Origin: Trichobilharzia szidati
Lineage: Eukaryota; Platyhelminthes; Trematoda; Strigeidida; Schistosomatidae
Reading direction: 5' to 3'
NCBI GenBank assembly: GCA_944472155.2
Contig: OX235279.1
Location: 144,060,920-144,124,919 of the forward strand
Length of the DNA stretch: 64,000 nt
The position numbers and the translations under genes are program-made. Under the pieces are notes generated by a model. That model worked only from the letters and a program-made list of their open reading frames with translations. It had not been told where the DNA came from and ran no database searches. Positions 1 to 12,114 of the stretch are shown piece after piece (positions within the stretch are counted from its first letter, which is position 1; the number at the start of each line of letters is the position of its first letter).

Positions 1-400
1 ATGGCCATCTGATCTTGAGCAATATTGACCGAAGACAACTGTTAATGAAAGTTTGTAGTTCATTCGAAATACTCTTCGTGATGCTCCAAGTCTCTGATCC
101 ATGTAGTAGTAGCACTGACTTCACATTGGAGTTGAAAATCCGTACCTTATTTTTGATGCTGAGTGCTGTTGATCTCCAAACAGACTTGAGAGAAATGAAA
201 GCTTGTCTTGCTTTCCCGATCCTTGCTTTGATATCCTCATCAGTTCCGCCCGCCTTTAGTCGAAACGATGCTTCACATGTCGGTGGGTAGGTAAAGGAGG
301 TTGCTTCTTTCAGATTTCTCCCATTTATGCTGATTGTTGTCTGTTGTTGTTGTTGCTGTTGCTGTTGGCCAGGAATCTTCATCAACTGTATGTTCACCAG
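1..400 (-). mobile_element. RTE-clade LINE fragment, 3' part of reverse transcriptase ORF
   Basis: The minus strand resembles the C-terminal part of the RTE (SR2-like) pol also seen at 29.0-30.4, 48.2-49.3 and 57.1-57.7 kb. Shared blocks include the segments equivalent to 'KARYAFINL', 'SVLLYGSETC' and a CAA/CAG-rich stretch near 335-365. The frame is interrupted. The fragment stops near 400, where an unrelated dispersed repeat begins with GTTTACAGGCATCATC. It is cut by the window edge on the left. Confidence 0.65.
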
Positions 401-860
401 TTTACAGGCATCATCAATATGACAATTTATTAAAATGCATATTTTTTTCCTGCCTGTGTAGGACACACCAATTGTACAGGCATGGATAAGTATTATTTAA
501 ATTACGTACATTTGGTTTATGGTTAAATTACATGGTTGCAAGTGTTTTTGTCTCTGGTTTGTGGAAACAAAATGATAACCAGCCATTCAATGGAGCACAT
601 CAAGAAATATAGAAATATTGTCTTTACATTAACAAAAATAACACAAGTAAGTTTTGGATGGATTACAAATACTTGGGAAAATATTAAAGCTTGAAGTCAT
701 TCCCCATATCACTTTGGTGTGTACGGCATCGGGTCTTATTCTTGATTTATATCCAAATTTGGTAATAATTGAAAATAAGTGATACACCTGGATAGTCTTG
801 TCGGCATTATCATCGTTACATCACAAGTGAATTGTATGTAAAAATCGGTTGTGTAAAATA
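400..860. repeat. Dispersed repeat R1, inverted partner of 7,840-8,315
   Basis: This segment and the reverse complement of about 7,840-8,315 align along most of their length. Shared blocks include the GTTTACAGGCATCAT end, the ACACCAATTGTACAGGCAT block, the segment around 'TTGATGTGCTCCATTGAATG', and 'GACTCGATGCCGTACACACC' (with differences). Neither copy has a convincing ORF. Both copies end sharply at the same GTTTACAGGCATCAT sequence, which suggests a true element terminus. It could be a solo LTR or a non-autonomous DNA element; I cannot assign a family. Confidence 0.6.
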
Positions 861-979
861 TCTAATAAGTATATCAAACCAACTAGTAATACTGGTTGCC
901 CGTGAGTTAGAGAAATAGTCTGCACTAATCTACTTGATCGAATTCTTTGCCTGAAATTATTGCTTTGCAAGAAATCGAA

Positions 980-1830
980 TAGGCTGTATGCCAACACATC
1001 AACCTTCTTTATTCACCAGAACGAGAAGTCATATAACTACAGTTGATACGTATGAAGAGAAACAAACGCGAGAGAACCAAGCAGGCTTTCGACCGGGAGG
1101 AGGGTGTATTAGTCACGTCGACAGATTCTGGAACATAGGCATACTACTTACCGGCGTCCAACAATTGTTATATTTCTTAACCTAAAATAGGTATTCTATT
1201 CCGTTGATCGAGAGATACTATGGCGATGTTATCAAAAATTAAAAATAAATTTGCATCAGCCAGCCCCAATGGATTGATAACTGACGAAATCTCAGCACGG
1301 ATACAGAAGACTCGTTTGTCATGTGCCCGCCAACGTACGCCATCTCCGGCTTGGTAGACGTGATATCCAAATGTCAACCAAAGGACATGAATACTGCTCA
1401 GCAGTTCTCTCTGTTCTCCTTTATGCCAATGAGAAATAACCATTCAAAGAGGAGGCTTGAAAAGCCTGGCTAGCTGTCTTTAATCACGGGTGTCTGCGGT
1501 CTGTCACCTGTGTCGGGTGGCACAATAGGGTAAGTAATATTGAGGTTAGGCATCGAGTGTTAGGTAAGGAGAGGAAGTGAATCAATGAGGTTGTGGAGTT
1601 ACATAGTTCTTAATGGCGCATATGCATTCATTGTGTGTGTGACTTGTCATATCCAATCAAACTCCATTGTTCTTCAATATTACCATTCTTTTTCCTCCCC
1701 TCACACTTCTGTTTACTTTCTTTTCTTGATTTCGTGCTATAAGAAGGAGGTGTAGCAAGTTGAACTGCTGCACATCTGTGCAAAATTCTATGTTGAAATC
1801 AGTCAGCCGATCAAGGATACATCCATCCAC
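980..1830 (+). mobile_element. Jockey/R1-like LINE ('LINE-J'), internally deleted copy with 3' UTR
   Basis: About 1,055-1,190 encodes an RT entry segment of the type 'NQAGFRPGGGC'. From about 1,275 the sequence jumps to the C-terminal RT block 'DEISARIQKTR', then degenerate thumb-region sequence with many stops. About 1,650-1,830 is the 3' UTR, with the GTGTAGCAAGTTGAACTGCT and CTATGTTGAAATCAG signature that recurs at 21.5, 22.5, 54.8, 55.4 and 61.3 kb. The central RT, including the catalytic box, is missing, so this is a dead copy. Confidence 0.7.
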
Positions 1831-1929
1831 TCCGAAAATATACCATAGCCTAAATGACACAAAGTTATCATGAGGATTAATTCTTAGTCAATTAATTCTG
1901 AGTCAATTCTGAGTGTCAAAGTCGTGTGA

Positions 1930-2060
1930 TTACAATTGATATGATTTTGAACAATAAAAGTAAATAATACTGTTTCCCTGTGTGATATATCTAATAAACA
2001 ATCTAATATGGAATTACTTACTACCACAGTGCCCAAGTTTTACACATATATTAATAGGAT
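1930..2060. repeat. Dispersed repeat related to the right arm of the 61-kb hairpin
   Basis: The stretch from 'ATACTGTTTCCCTGTGTGAT' through 'CCACAGTGCCCAAGTTTTAC' matches 61,165-61,243, which is the right hairpin arm and its flank. Only one arm is present here. Confidence 0.6.
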
Positions 2061-2089
2061 TAATTCTGAGTTGATCCCAGATTACAATT

Positions 2090-3100
2090 TCATGGGTCAG
2101 TTTAGACAGACTGAGAAGAACACTCAAGTTGAGAAGACAAATCGATGACACAGTTCTTGCCTATAATAGTCCTGTATAAGACACTAATCTTTAAATTCAA
2201 TACATCCTATCTCACAAGAGAATTTATGGTAGAGTAGGAAATATGCCCAGTTTCATGTAATAATTATTATTTAATATTCTCAAGGTATTAATATCCTAGG
2301 GTATATGAAAAAATTACTCAATCACTTTAAAGGCTTTTCTCTTACTGATCCGTGTAAACATTTTCGTCTGAAATAAAATTATGTTCAAAACGGTCAGAGT
2401 TAAGTCTACAATTACCGAGAGCTAACTTGCAATTGATTATCTACACAGATTTATTAATAAGCATGGAGGAACATTGAATAAATATGCATGGTGTGGAAAG
2501 AATTTTAAAACATCCTGCGTAAAAGTCAGAAATGATAACTAAACGAGTTATGTTCTCATTGATACCAATAAAACATTCGACAAAGTGTTCTACATACCTA
2601 TTTTGGATTAACTGAAGAGGTCCGGATTGGATAATAACCTACGTCACTGGTAGAAAGCGAAAGCTAAGAGTAAATGGTATATTCTAGTGCAGTCTTAGGA
2701 ACAAGCTTCCTAATGTTAAAGCGACAATAAGAACATGGTTAAAAGTGGGTATAGACCTCACTCCACACATACTAGGGTATATCCGTATCAGAGCAGACAA
2801 ACTTGTTAGTCGAGACGAAACAGAGTCGCTTTGTACATTCAAGATTATATAGAAACTAAATCAACTGGTTCATAACGGTATGATAGTGGCTCTAGTGAAG
2901 CCCTAAGTAGTAATATAAATCTAGATAGGTGTACTGTGACGATCAAGCCTATATACAGAATTCCCGCCTGCCATTAACCGACAGTTCTGGACTGAATATT
3001 TACAGACCAGATAGAGGATGTGAGTGACATTAGGTGCCTTTAACGGCTAAAGAGGCAGTGACCACGTAGCTAATACTTTTATGTTCAAGACTCATTTGTT
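2090..3100 (+). other. Degenerate sequence with a weak RT trace at 2,540-2,700
   Basis: No intact gene is visible. Around 2,555-2,600 the plus strand can be read as 'IDTNKTFDKVF', similar to the RT domain-3 motif (I/D-x-KAFD-x-V), followed by stops. The rest shows nothing I can name. Confidence 0.3.
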
Positions 3101-3104
3101 CTGT

Positions 3105-3332
3105 TTTATTCCTTTACGTTCCCTGTGAAACATAGGGCTTTAAGCCAGAGGCTTGAAATTTCGGTAGCAGTGGTGTTTATTTTTACGGAATGGGGTTGCT
3201 AGCCTGGTGCTCAACCTTCCGTCTTTACTAGTCTTATTACTGGCTTAGCGAGGTGAAGGAGTGCGTCGGCCGGGGATCGAACCCGAACCACCTGTGTGGT
3301 TGGCGAGGTTTCTACCACTATGCCACCAACAC
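3105..3332 (-). mobile_element. tRNA-derived SINE (SINE-A) with RTE-like 3' tail
   Basis: Read on the minus strand, the 5' head carries a Pol III A box (TGGCATAGTGG) and B box (GGTTCGATCC) at tRNA spacing, near 3,270-3,330. The body continues to a 3' tail whose end (AAGCCCTATGTTTCACAGGG...AAAGGAATAAAA) closely resembles the 3' end of the RTE elements at 37.84, 45.17 and 48.18 kb. A second copy lies at 26,525-26,762 in the same orientation, about 85-90% similar by eye. Confidence 0.8.
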
Positions 3333-3334
3333 TT

Positions 3335-5480
3335 AAGACTAATGACTTCGTATAAATGTCAACAACTTTTCATCCAAACTTCTGAAGTGATATATTGGCA
3401 ATCAAATGTCATTTTAAGGAAGACGAGTATCACACCGATGAAATATTGGAATCAGCTGTACTGGACTCCCGCAGCTTTTGTAAAATCAAACTCAGTCTGG
3501 GAAAGATGGCGCGCTCTACGAACAAGCTACCTCTGGAAAACATCTTGTCATCTCCAATGTACTGAACAATACGTTCACGAATGGTTTCGTCTAGTGTGCT
3601 GACAGCAGTAAACGCCACACTGACAAGATAGCAGTTATCAGGGGAATTTCAAAGTCCTCTTTTGAAAATAGGACTGTGGATGGCATACTTCTGATCTTTT
3701 TCAGGCTTTAAAAGATTCAAGGATATTTTGAACGTCATTAGTAACGATTCAGCGCTTGGTTAACCATTTCTGGTGATATACAAAGTTGCATATCATTAGG
3801 TCTGTAGAATTTAGCGCAATTGTGACTTAGGATTGTTTGGTCCTCACTATGCAGAATTCATAGCCACCACCAACATTATATACCATTCGGTCAGCCTATT
3901 GCTGAGATGCCACCACGTGAGCTCTGCACAGATTTATGGGGCATCTTATAAATTAACATGCTTTCCTTTGTCGTATCTTCGAATATCACGTAACAATGTC
4001 TCATCTCATCCATTTTCTAATAACGTCTACACTTGCTCATTATATTCCACTAAACCTAACATTTTACAGCTCTTTATGAATTTGATTCGACTTATTTTGT
4101 TCCTATTCTCTATAGGGTACGGTTGTGCACCAAATACACAAAAAGGTATGAAATAAAAACAACCGGCTTGTGGATAATTGTATTAAACCAAAAGTGAACA
4201 TCATGATAGTAAGAGCTATAGGGTAGCATTTTACATTGCAAAGGAACTTTGTCAGCCTAGGGATTATAGTCTCCCATTGTATTTCCTTTATGAATGCATC
4301 TATTAATGATACATTGCATTTACCTATTTCATTACACTTTAATGATTCACCTTAGCACCTTTACTTTTCTAAAGTAGCTAACTATCCCTTGTAAACGTTG
4401 TACTTACCCCAATATTGGTTGGTTATCGTATGCCTACAACTACGGGTTGAAAACGAAATGAAGTCGATTTTCCTGCGCAACCTGGAGGACTGCTGTTTAA
4501 TTCAATAATGATACGATATGAGTCAGACAAATAGTGTATTTATATATATATATATCAAATATTTAGCTGTTCAAACATTAACTTGTAGACCATTTACTAT
4601 TTGACATTATATCATACTTGATCGTGCCTGTAAAAATGACATGCATTTTCATGTAAATTTATGTTTATATGAAAATATAAAATATTATTATTAATAATCT
4701 GACAAAGACTGAACCGCTCGTAAGATTTAGATATGATGGTGAAGATTTGTAGCTCAGGTGGATGATTTTGATGTGGTTGGGTTCTCTGAGTTGGATAGTT
4801 AATTTGCGAAGCTTTCACCACTCTACTAGGCAACGTCATCAGAGCATACTTCAATTTGAATCAAGCTTTTAGATTTCTCCACGAGTTTATTATTCATCTC
4901 TCCTGGTGATCTATGACGTGATTGGTTGCTCTTGTGTGTTTTCACACCCTGTAGACTACTTGTACTGGAACTGCTTGTTTTCTTGACTTGAAATTCGAAA
5001 ATTTGTACATGAAATTTCCTTCTTATCTACTGATAAATTTTCTCCATCTCCATGTGTCTATTGATTGGTGATTCACTGGAATACCAGGTTTATAAAAATA
5101 TGCTAGAGAATTTTGAACTGAACTTACCCTAATCTCGCCTTTAATAGTTTAACTTAACCCTAACTTGTCCTTGGCTCAAAGCGTAACTTAATCTTTCCCA
5201 AACCTAAGCCGAAACTCTCAAGATATCCCATTTAATGACACAACACTTCGATGAGGATATTTTATTGATGATGAAAACATTATTTGCCAGGTTCTACTAA
5301 TAGGTGGTGGCAGGTTTCAAGGCCATTGGTGCGGCACACTCTGAAGGTAGTTAGTGGTACTTAAAGTGTAACTACGCCTCTGGGACGAATTCTTCTCCAT
5401 GATTAGTGATATGAAAGATCAAAATAAGCGAACAATCTCAGTCGAAATGGTGTGACACCAAGTGAGCGCACTCCTTAAAT
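3335..5480. other. No supported gene
   Basis: Several short ORFs occur (for example 3,430-3,618 minus and 3,833-4,156 plus), but none shows a recognisable domain or a splice-consistent structure. A short AT microsatellite lies near 4,540-4,556. 3,350-3,800 may be old retroelement debris. Confidence 0.4.
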
Positions 5481-7130
5481 GAAACGTGCTTCTTCATCGG
5501 ATGATGTATTTTCGCCCACTGTACCCTAATGAGTGGAAAACTAGCTTCATAATCCCACGCTATAAATCCGGTGATAAGGCAAACGTCCGCAAATACAGGC
5601 CCATAAATATAACCCCAGTTGTCTCGGGAATCATGGAGAAAGTTGTCAAAGATCAGTTGTCAGACTATCTACTTAAGGAAGATCTTGTTACAAGGTCTCA
5701 ACACGGATTTCTCAAAAATAGGTCTTGCGTTACTTGCCACTTCGACTTTTTCAACTGCATCACTAGTAGTCGCGAAGCACGTAAGGTAGTTGTTGTTCTC
5801 TACTTCGACATATCTAGGGCATTTGACATGGTATCTCACAGTATTCTCTTTGAGAAGCTGTATTCATGTGGGATTCGCAATCCATTACTGAGCTGGTTAA
5901 AATCATTTCTAAGCAATAGGGTACAAATAACCAAGGTTGGATCTGTATTGTCTCATCCTAGGCAGATAACAAGTGGGGTTGTGCAAGGTAGTGTCCTAGG
6001 TCCACTTTTATTTACACTATACATTAACAGCATTTGCAACTGCTTCACCTCAGGTAAATCATTCCTATATGCTGACGACCGCAAAGTCGTTTACTCCTGC
6101 TACGCTCATGAACTAAGCGATATGGTAAATAAAATACGTCTTGAACTAAGTAGTCTCGCAACGTGGTGTACTGAATCCTGTCTAAAGTTCAACATTGATA
6201 AATGTGGCTGGATTTGTATCGGAAACAGTAACCTTGACCTGAATCTTGAAATAAATGGGCGTAAACTAGCCAAGCTCAACTCAGTCGTAGATCTCGGTAT
6301 CAGATACTCTAGCAACTTAACGTTCTCTGAACAAACTGATTATGCCAGACGTAAAACGTGAAGGCTCCTAGGATGCATAACTCGCAATTTCTTTTGTTGC
6401 GAAACTAGGGTTTTATTATATAAAGTATGTGTCCGACCTATTTTAGAATACTGCCCGTTTATTCTTAGCGGACTCAGACAAAATGACAAGCTTAAGTTAG
6501 AAGGAGTGCAACGGCAATTCACCTTAAGAATTCTTGGTCTAGAAAGTGGTCTAGAATACTATGAACGTTGCGACAGACTAAGTTTAGAACCACTCTGGAA
6601 AAGACGTCTTAAGCTAAACCTGATTTTTTACTACAAGCTAACTAATCTGCTCGTGCACTCCTCCGAGCCAATAATTAAACCTACCGCTGTCATCAGTTAC
6701 AATCTTAGAAATCATCACAACCTAGCTGCTATAGAGCATTGTCGGACTTAAATGCGGTACAACTTCTTAAATAAGTTTTCAGTCATTTGGAATAGACTAT
6801 CAGCTGATGTGCGCGATGCAAACACACTCGCAGTGTTCATCTCCTAAGTAACCAGACTGCTCAAAGATGACAGTGCACTTCTGCATCTGAATCCTACACC
6901 CACTTTTTCGCCCAACATAGATATTTTAAGTTCATTAAACGTGTAGTTACAACAAACTACAATTATAAATATTTATATTATTGGAAGTACATGATAGACA
7001 TTTTTACATAGGACAATAATATTAGTTCACATAATATAAAAGTTAGCATCACGGGAATAGTTAGTTAGTGCACAAAAATAACTATAATTACTAAACAGAA
7101 TATAAATGTATATATACATATTAATCACTC
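5480..7130 (+). mobile_element. CR1-type LINE, 5'-truncated, reverse transcriptase and 3' end
   Basis: Translation from about 5,486 gives a continuous RT domain: finger motif 'YRPINITPV', entry motif 'SQHGFLKNRSC', 'LYFDISRAFDMV' (first catalytic Asp), 'GVVQGSVLGPLLF', and the second catalytic box 'FLYADD'. An in-frame TGA at about 6,359 and TAA at about 6,749 break the frame, but the same frame continues through 'RPILEYCP' and 'YNLRNHHN'. The frame ends near 6,846 and is followed by an AT-rich 3' region. The family is the same as the longer minus-strand copy at 8.7-13.6 kb. The endonuclease and ORF1 are absent, as in ordinary 5' truncation. Confidence 0.85.
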
Positions 7131-7204
7131 CCTAAGTAGTCCACTTACTTTCTTTTGCGTTGTTGTTGTTTGTCTTCTTTTGTCTCTCACCGTTTCAGCT
7201 TCCA

Positions 7205-7545
7205 TTTGACTTTGTAGCGGTAAATAATTCCCCAAAATTATTAACCACAGCAATCATCACTCAACATTGGATGCTGACCATCACTGTTTAAGTCGACTTG
7301 TTTAGCTGAAGGCTTACGGTCAAGCATCCCCGCCATTTGGTGCTCCGTCGTGTCACGTGCGTGCACGATTACTAGCTAGCTAAGCATTCATTCCTACCCG
7401 CGATTTGGTCCCAAAATATATATCGTATTTGGACGACAAAATCTGGTCTTTTGCTTTACCATTTGGTACTCGAAGAACGAACACTATAGTGGTTGTTGGT
7501 ATAAGATTTTGCGTTAGTATAATCCGTACAACTCGCGAATGTCGA
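7205..7545. repeat. Dispersed repeat R2, inverted partner of 37,195-37,485
   Basis: The reverse complement of 37,195-37,485 aligns from 'ATAATTCCCCAAAATTATTA' through 'ACACTATAGT' and 'GCGTTA'. No coding potential is convincing. Copy 2 directly follows a Penelope tail, so this could be part of that element's flank or an independent repeat. Confidence 0.55.
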
Positions 7546-7839
7546 TACCTTCGTCCTCTAAAACTTTTTGAAAGAGAACAAAGAATGTACCTTTTCGACC
7601 ATTTACAATGACAAATAATCTGCAAACATTATTGGTCCCATATCCTACAATTCCTTCGTGGATTACGCATTACGCAACCTGGATTACAGTTGTGAAATAT
7701 ACCTTTATACCAAGAAAGATTTATAATATTTCATGATTGTAACTTACAACATAACCGATCTTGTCTGCAAAAATAGCTTGCATTTCTTGAAAACACCCGT
7801 TTATAAGAAAATACAGACTGTCATTATTATTAGCTTACC

Positions 7840-8315
7840 TTGAGTACTATTCACTTGTGATGTTACGAAGAAAATGCTGACAAAGGTATACAAGTGTATT
7901 ACTTATTTTAAATTAATATCAAATTTGGAAATAAATCAAGAATAAGACTCGATGCCGTACACACCAAAGTTATATGGAGGAATTACTTCAAGCTTAATTT
8001 TTTTCCCAAGTATTTGTAATCCATCCGAAACATACTTAGGTTACTTTGTTAATGCGAAGACAATATTTCCATATTTCTTGATGTGCTCCATTGAATGACT
8101 AGTTGTCATATTGTTCCCATAGACAAAATGACTGCGACCTTATAATTTTACTATGAACCAAATTTATGTAACTTAAATAATACTTATCAATGCCTGTACA
8201 ATTGATGTGTCCTACACAGGTAGGAAAAAATGTATTTTATCAAATTACAATTATTAAATATGCTTACTAATCGTATATGTAATTTATCATATAGATGATG
8301 CCTGTAAACTGGCGT
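7840..8315. repeat. Dispersed repeat R1, second copy (inverted relative to 400-860)
   Basis: See 400-860 for the alignment. The shared terminus ATGATGCCTGTAAAC lies at about 8,297-8,311 here. No ORF of note. Confidence 0.6.
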
Positions 8316-8739
8316 CCCTCATGTAAAAAATGAGAATATATTATTATTAGTGGTATTATTTTGCGGTCAGTGATGTATTTATTCCATTTTTTCCAGCAAT
8401 ATGATCGTAGATTTATAATGGGAAAGAAATTTGACCGTGGATACGAAAACTGGCTTAAGTCATGTTAGATTGTTTTAATGCATCAAATGGGGCCAAGGTC
8501 GATTCCAGTACTACCCATTGGCGCCATTTGTGTAAGCATGACAGACGGTACACGTAAGTTGAGTAATACATTGGAAAGTTTGAGGGTGAATTTACCTAAA
8601 TGTTCCGGAGTCCAGTTCATTTCAGTTTAAATATGGGGTCGTCCGACCTCGACCTGAAGGTATGTAGAAGAGTAGGCTCAGTATCAGAATATCAGGAGGA
8701 GAAAGTATGTGAACATGAAAAGAACATCAATGTTTTATG

Positions 8740-11700
8740 TATATATAAATGTTTATAAATTTATATATCCGTATAGTAAACATTTCTTATATTCTGGCTG
8801 TGTTTTCATGTATTTTGCGAAGTCGTAGAGTCTATTTAGTGTCATAATATATAGTAATGAGTCTAGGCGTTGTAGTGTTCCAATAGCTGACGCGTTTTAG
8901 AAATAAGGGGTGCGGTCTGATTGGCATAGTTATTGGGATGAAACAGTTTATATAGCAAGCGTTTGAAGGTTATAATAGAGTCACAGGTCCATATTTCTAG
9001 GGGTAAACTGTTCCAGATCTTAGAATACATGACTATGAAGAAGTTTGCACGGAGTGCTGTCTTACAGCTTTTCCTAGATACTGTGCACGTTTGGTTACGA
9101 AGGTTGTAAGAGCCTTCCGGTGAGAACTGTATCTCCCTGCTGTCTGAGAATGATATTTTATGCATGATTTTAAAGAAGAATGTTAGGTTAATGCTGAGTC
9201 GTCTCATCTAGAGTGGGTCGATACCTAGGATTATACACCTTGATGTGTAGTCCTTTTCGCAGTCAAATCCTAGAAGTTTAGACGTGAAGTATCGTTGGAC
9301 GCTTTCTATTTTAAGCCTGTCATTTACGCGAGTGCTGCTGAGAATAAATAGACAATATTCTAGTAGTGGTCTGACACATATTTTATATAATATAAGTTTC
9401 GCTTCGTAGTTGTGGAAATTCCTGAGTATGCATTCTTAGAGCATCCTCGATTTACGCGTCTGTGTAGCCACTTGCTCAGAAAATGTCAGGTCACTAGAGT
9501 ACCTGAGTCCTAGGTCAACAACACTTTGGAGTTTAGGCGAGTCAATAGATTCAACCACCAGTTTGATATTTATTGAGGGTACACCGAAACAGATCCAACC
9601 ACATTTTTTAAGGTTGAATTTTTGGTTCCATGAGGAGGACCATGCAGTTACTGTATCTAGTTCTTCCTGAACAGCTTTCTGAAAGTATCCTCAGTCATCA
9701 CGGTGGAATGTGTAAGCTACTTTAATATCGTCTGCAAAGATGAATGGTTTACCAAGTGAGAAACGGCTGCATATGTCGTTGACATATAGAGTGAATGGAA
9801 GGGGGCCTAAGACGCTACCTTGAACTACTCCAGAAGTGACTGGACTAGGCTTAGAATTTACAGACTCCAGTTAAGGAATGATTCATTCCATCCTAATAAT
9901 GGGTTACGTATTCCTAAGGAGTTAAGCTTATTTATTAGAAGCAAATGGTCAACGCGGTCAAAGGATTTGGATATGTCGAATTAGATGACTAGTACTAGTT
10001 GTTGTTTGTCTCGGCTGCTAGTTATATAGTTAAAGAAGTCAAGGTGACAGGTCATGCATGATCTGGATTTTAGGAATCCATGTTGGTTGGGACTTAGAAT
10101 ATTGCAGCTGAGCATATGTTTGAGAATATCACCTTTAACTATTCTTTCCATAATTCTAGATGCTATGGGTGTAATATTGATTGGCCTATAGTTGTTGACT
10201 TCAGTTTTAGATCCGCATTTGTGTTTGGGTATTATAAATGTCGTTCTCCATTTATCTGGATAGGTTTGGCTTTCTAGGGACATTGTAAAGATCTTAAGTA
10301 ATAACAGAGAAATGTCAGAACCACCGCGTTTATAAAAATACGATGGTATACCGTCAATACCAGCACTACTAGAGCTTTTAAGAGTATTAATGGCTCGGTT
10401 AACATTAGAATAAGTGAAATGAACTGTACTGATTTGTTTCAGAGTTGAAGAAGAACGGAGTTTCATTGTAGATTGTAAACCGAGAAGTGGACTTGTGGAC
10501 TTAAGGTAATTAGCTGCAAACGTCTCGTTAAATAGTTCACACATGTCTGCATGGTTGCTGTATAGTTTACCCTTGTTTATAAGGAGAGAAATTTTATGGC
10601 TTTGACGATTCATTCGTTTCTTTAGGATTTCTGTGAGATCACCTACTCTGGTGGTGCTGGCTAGTGCGGTGCACTCTTCATTTCTCATACGCAAGTTATG
10701 AGCTTGCGAGATGGAGCTAAGAGCACCAAGTATTGACCCTAGTGTACTAAAGTCGTGTCGTCTGAAGTAACTTGTTGACAGTCTCTTCAGTTTCGTACGA
10801 TCCTTTGGCTTTATGAATGACTTTCTATGTGGGGAAAACTTTAGTGTTTGAAGTGGGATGACAGCATCTCAGCATGTGTTGGAGTTATAGTAAAAGATGT
10901 CTAGAGCTTTCGAGAGGTTATCAGTACAGAAGTACTCTCTCCATTCTGAGGATCTTAACATTGATTCCACTGGAGTCCAGTCTGCCTTACTGTAGTTCCT
11001 GTAAGTTATTTGTTGTGAAGTAGGGGTATGGGCTGCATTGCTACTTGACGGGAGTGGCGGTGCACACAGCACTGTTTTGTGGTCACTCCCTGAAAACTCA
11101 TAACCTACTAGGGTAGAAAGGGGACTTATATTGTGGCAGAAGATTAAGTCTAGTACGTTATTACCTCGTATAGGGGTAGTGACAGTTTGTTTCCAGCCAA
11201 GTATATCCAGTGTGCCTAAGAACTTGTCAAATTTAGTTGGGCCTGTGGGTATATCCCAGTTGATTTCTGGTAAGTTGAATTCTCCGTATATGATCTTATG
11301 ATCGTAGTGTAGGGTGGATAATTGTTAGGTCTCGTAATTACCTAAGGTACCAGGTGCTCTGTAGGTGCATCCAATTAATACTATTGCGTTATTTGAGTGT
11401 AAGTTAACCCATAAAGTCTCAGGCATGTTAAGAGTACTACTGTCTAGCCGTGATACAGTAAGTGCATTCAGAAAGTACATGAGACAACCCCCTCCCTTAC
11501 CACCTTCACTGTCACACCGAAAGTGTGTAGTTATCTAAGCTTATCTCTTCGTCCAGTATGTTCGAATTACACCAGGATTCAGTGATGACAATTATAGGGG
11601 GTTTATATACTACTGTGAGTGCTCTGAGCATCGGTAGTTTATTTAGAACAGATCTAGCATTTATAGGGATCAGGTAAAGATGAGAATTGAAATGGCGTTT

Positions 11701-12114
11701 GAAGTATTTAAGTTCGTTAATCAGCCCCGAATATGGTTCAGCACCTAGTAGTACTGTGTGACATGACGACCCTATGTTAAGAGAAGTTTCAACATCATGC
11801 TCATCTATTTCTATCGAGTTGGTGTGTGCTGTTTTCAGTGAAGAATTAAGCGTTGGAGTACTGGATTTGCCATAGGCTAAGGCATTTTTACTTTTAGTTA
11901 AGCTAGAAACGTGGGTAGGGATCTTTATTTGACCTAAACTTGTGCATGTATCAAGTGTGCTTAATGGATGCGGGTGCACTAGACTGTTCCTGTATTCATG
12001 CAAAGGGGGAACCAGCACGAGCGGTTTAGGAGTGTTAACATCCCTACCAGCTGTTTTTTCAACGCTTACAAGAACGCAGAGGATAAAAATTGATTGGGAC
12101 GTTGTGAAGACCAT
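8740..12114 (-). pseudogene. CR1-type LINE ORF2 (endonuclease and reverse transcriptase), frameshifted
   Basis: ORF2 begins at about 12,114, overlapping the end of ORF1 by some 49 bp in another frame. An APE-type endonuclease start is visible ('LIPINARSVLNKLP', 'IVITESWC'). It breaks near 11,512, with further endonuclease and linker fragments at 10,869-11,500. The RT N-terminal half is open at 9,981-10,694 ('SSSAGIDGIPSYFYKRGG', 'NYRPINITPIASRIMERIVK', 'NQHGFLKSRSC'). Downstream the palm domain continues in broken frames (9,210-9,980) and the C-terminal end is open at 8,863-9,207. Organisation and motif order are those of a nearly full-length element that has decayed. Confidence 0.85.

Noticed and set aside
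3270..3330. tRNA gene on the minus strand
   Set aside because: A and B boxes are present but the sequence runs on into a SINE body with a LINE tail, and a second copy exists at 26.7 kb.
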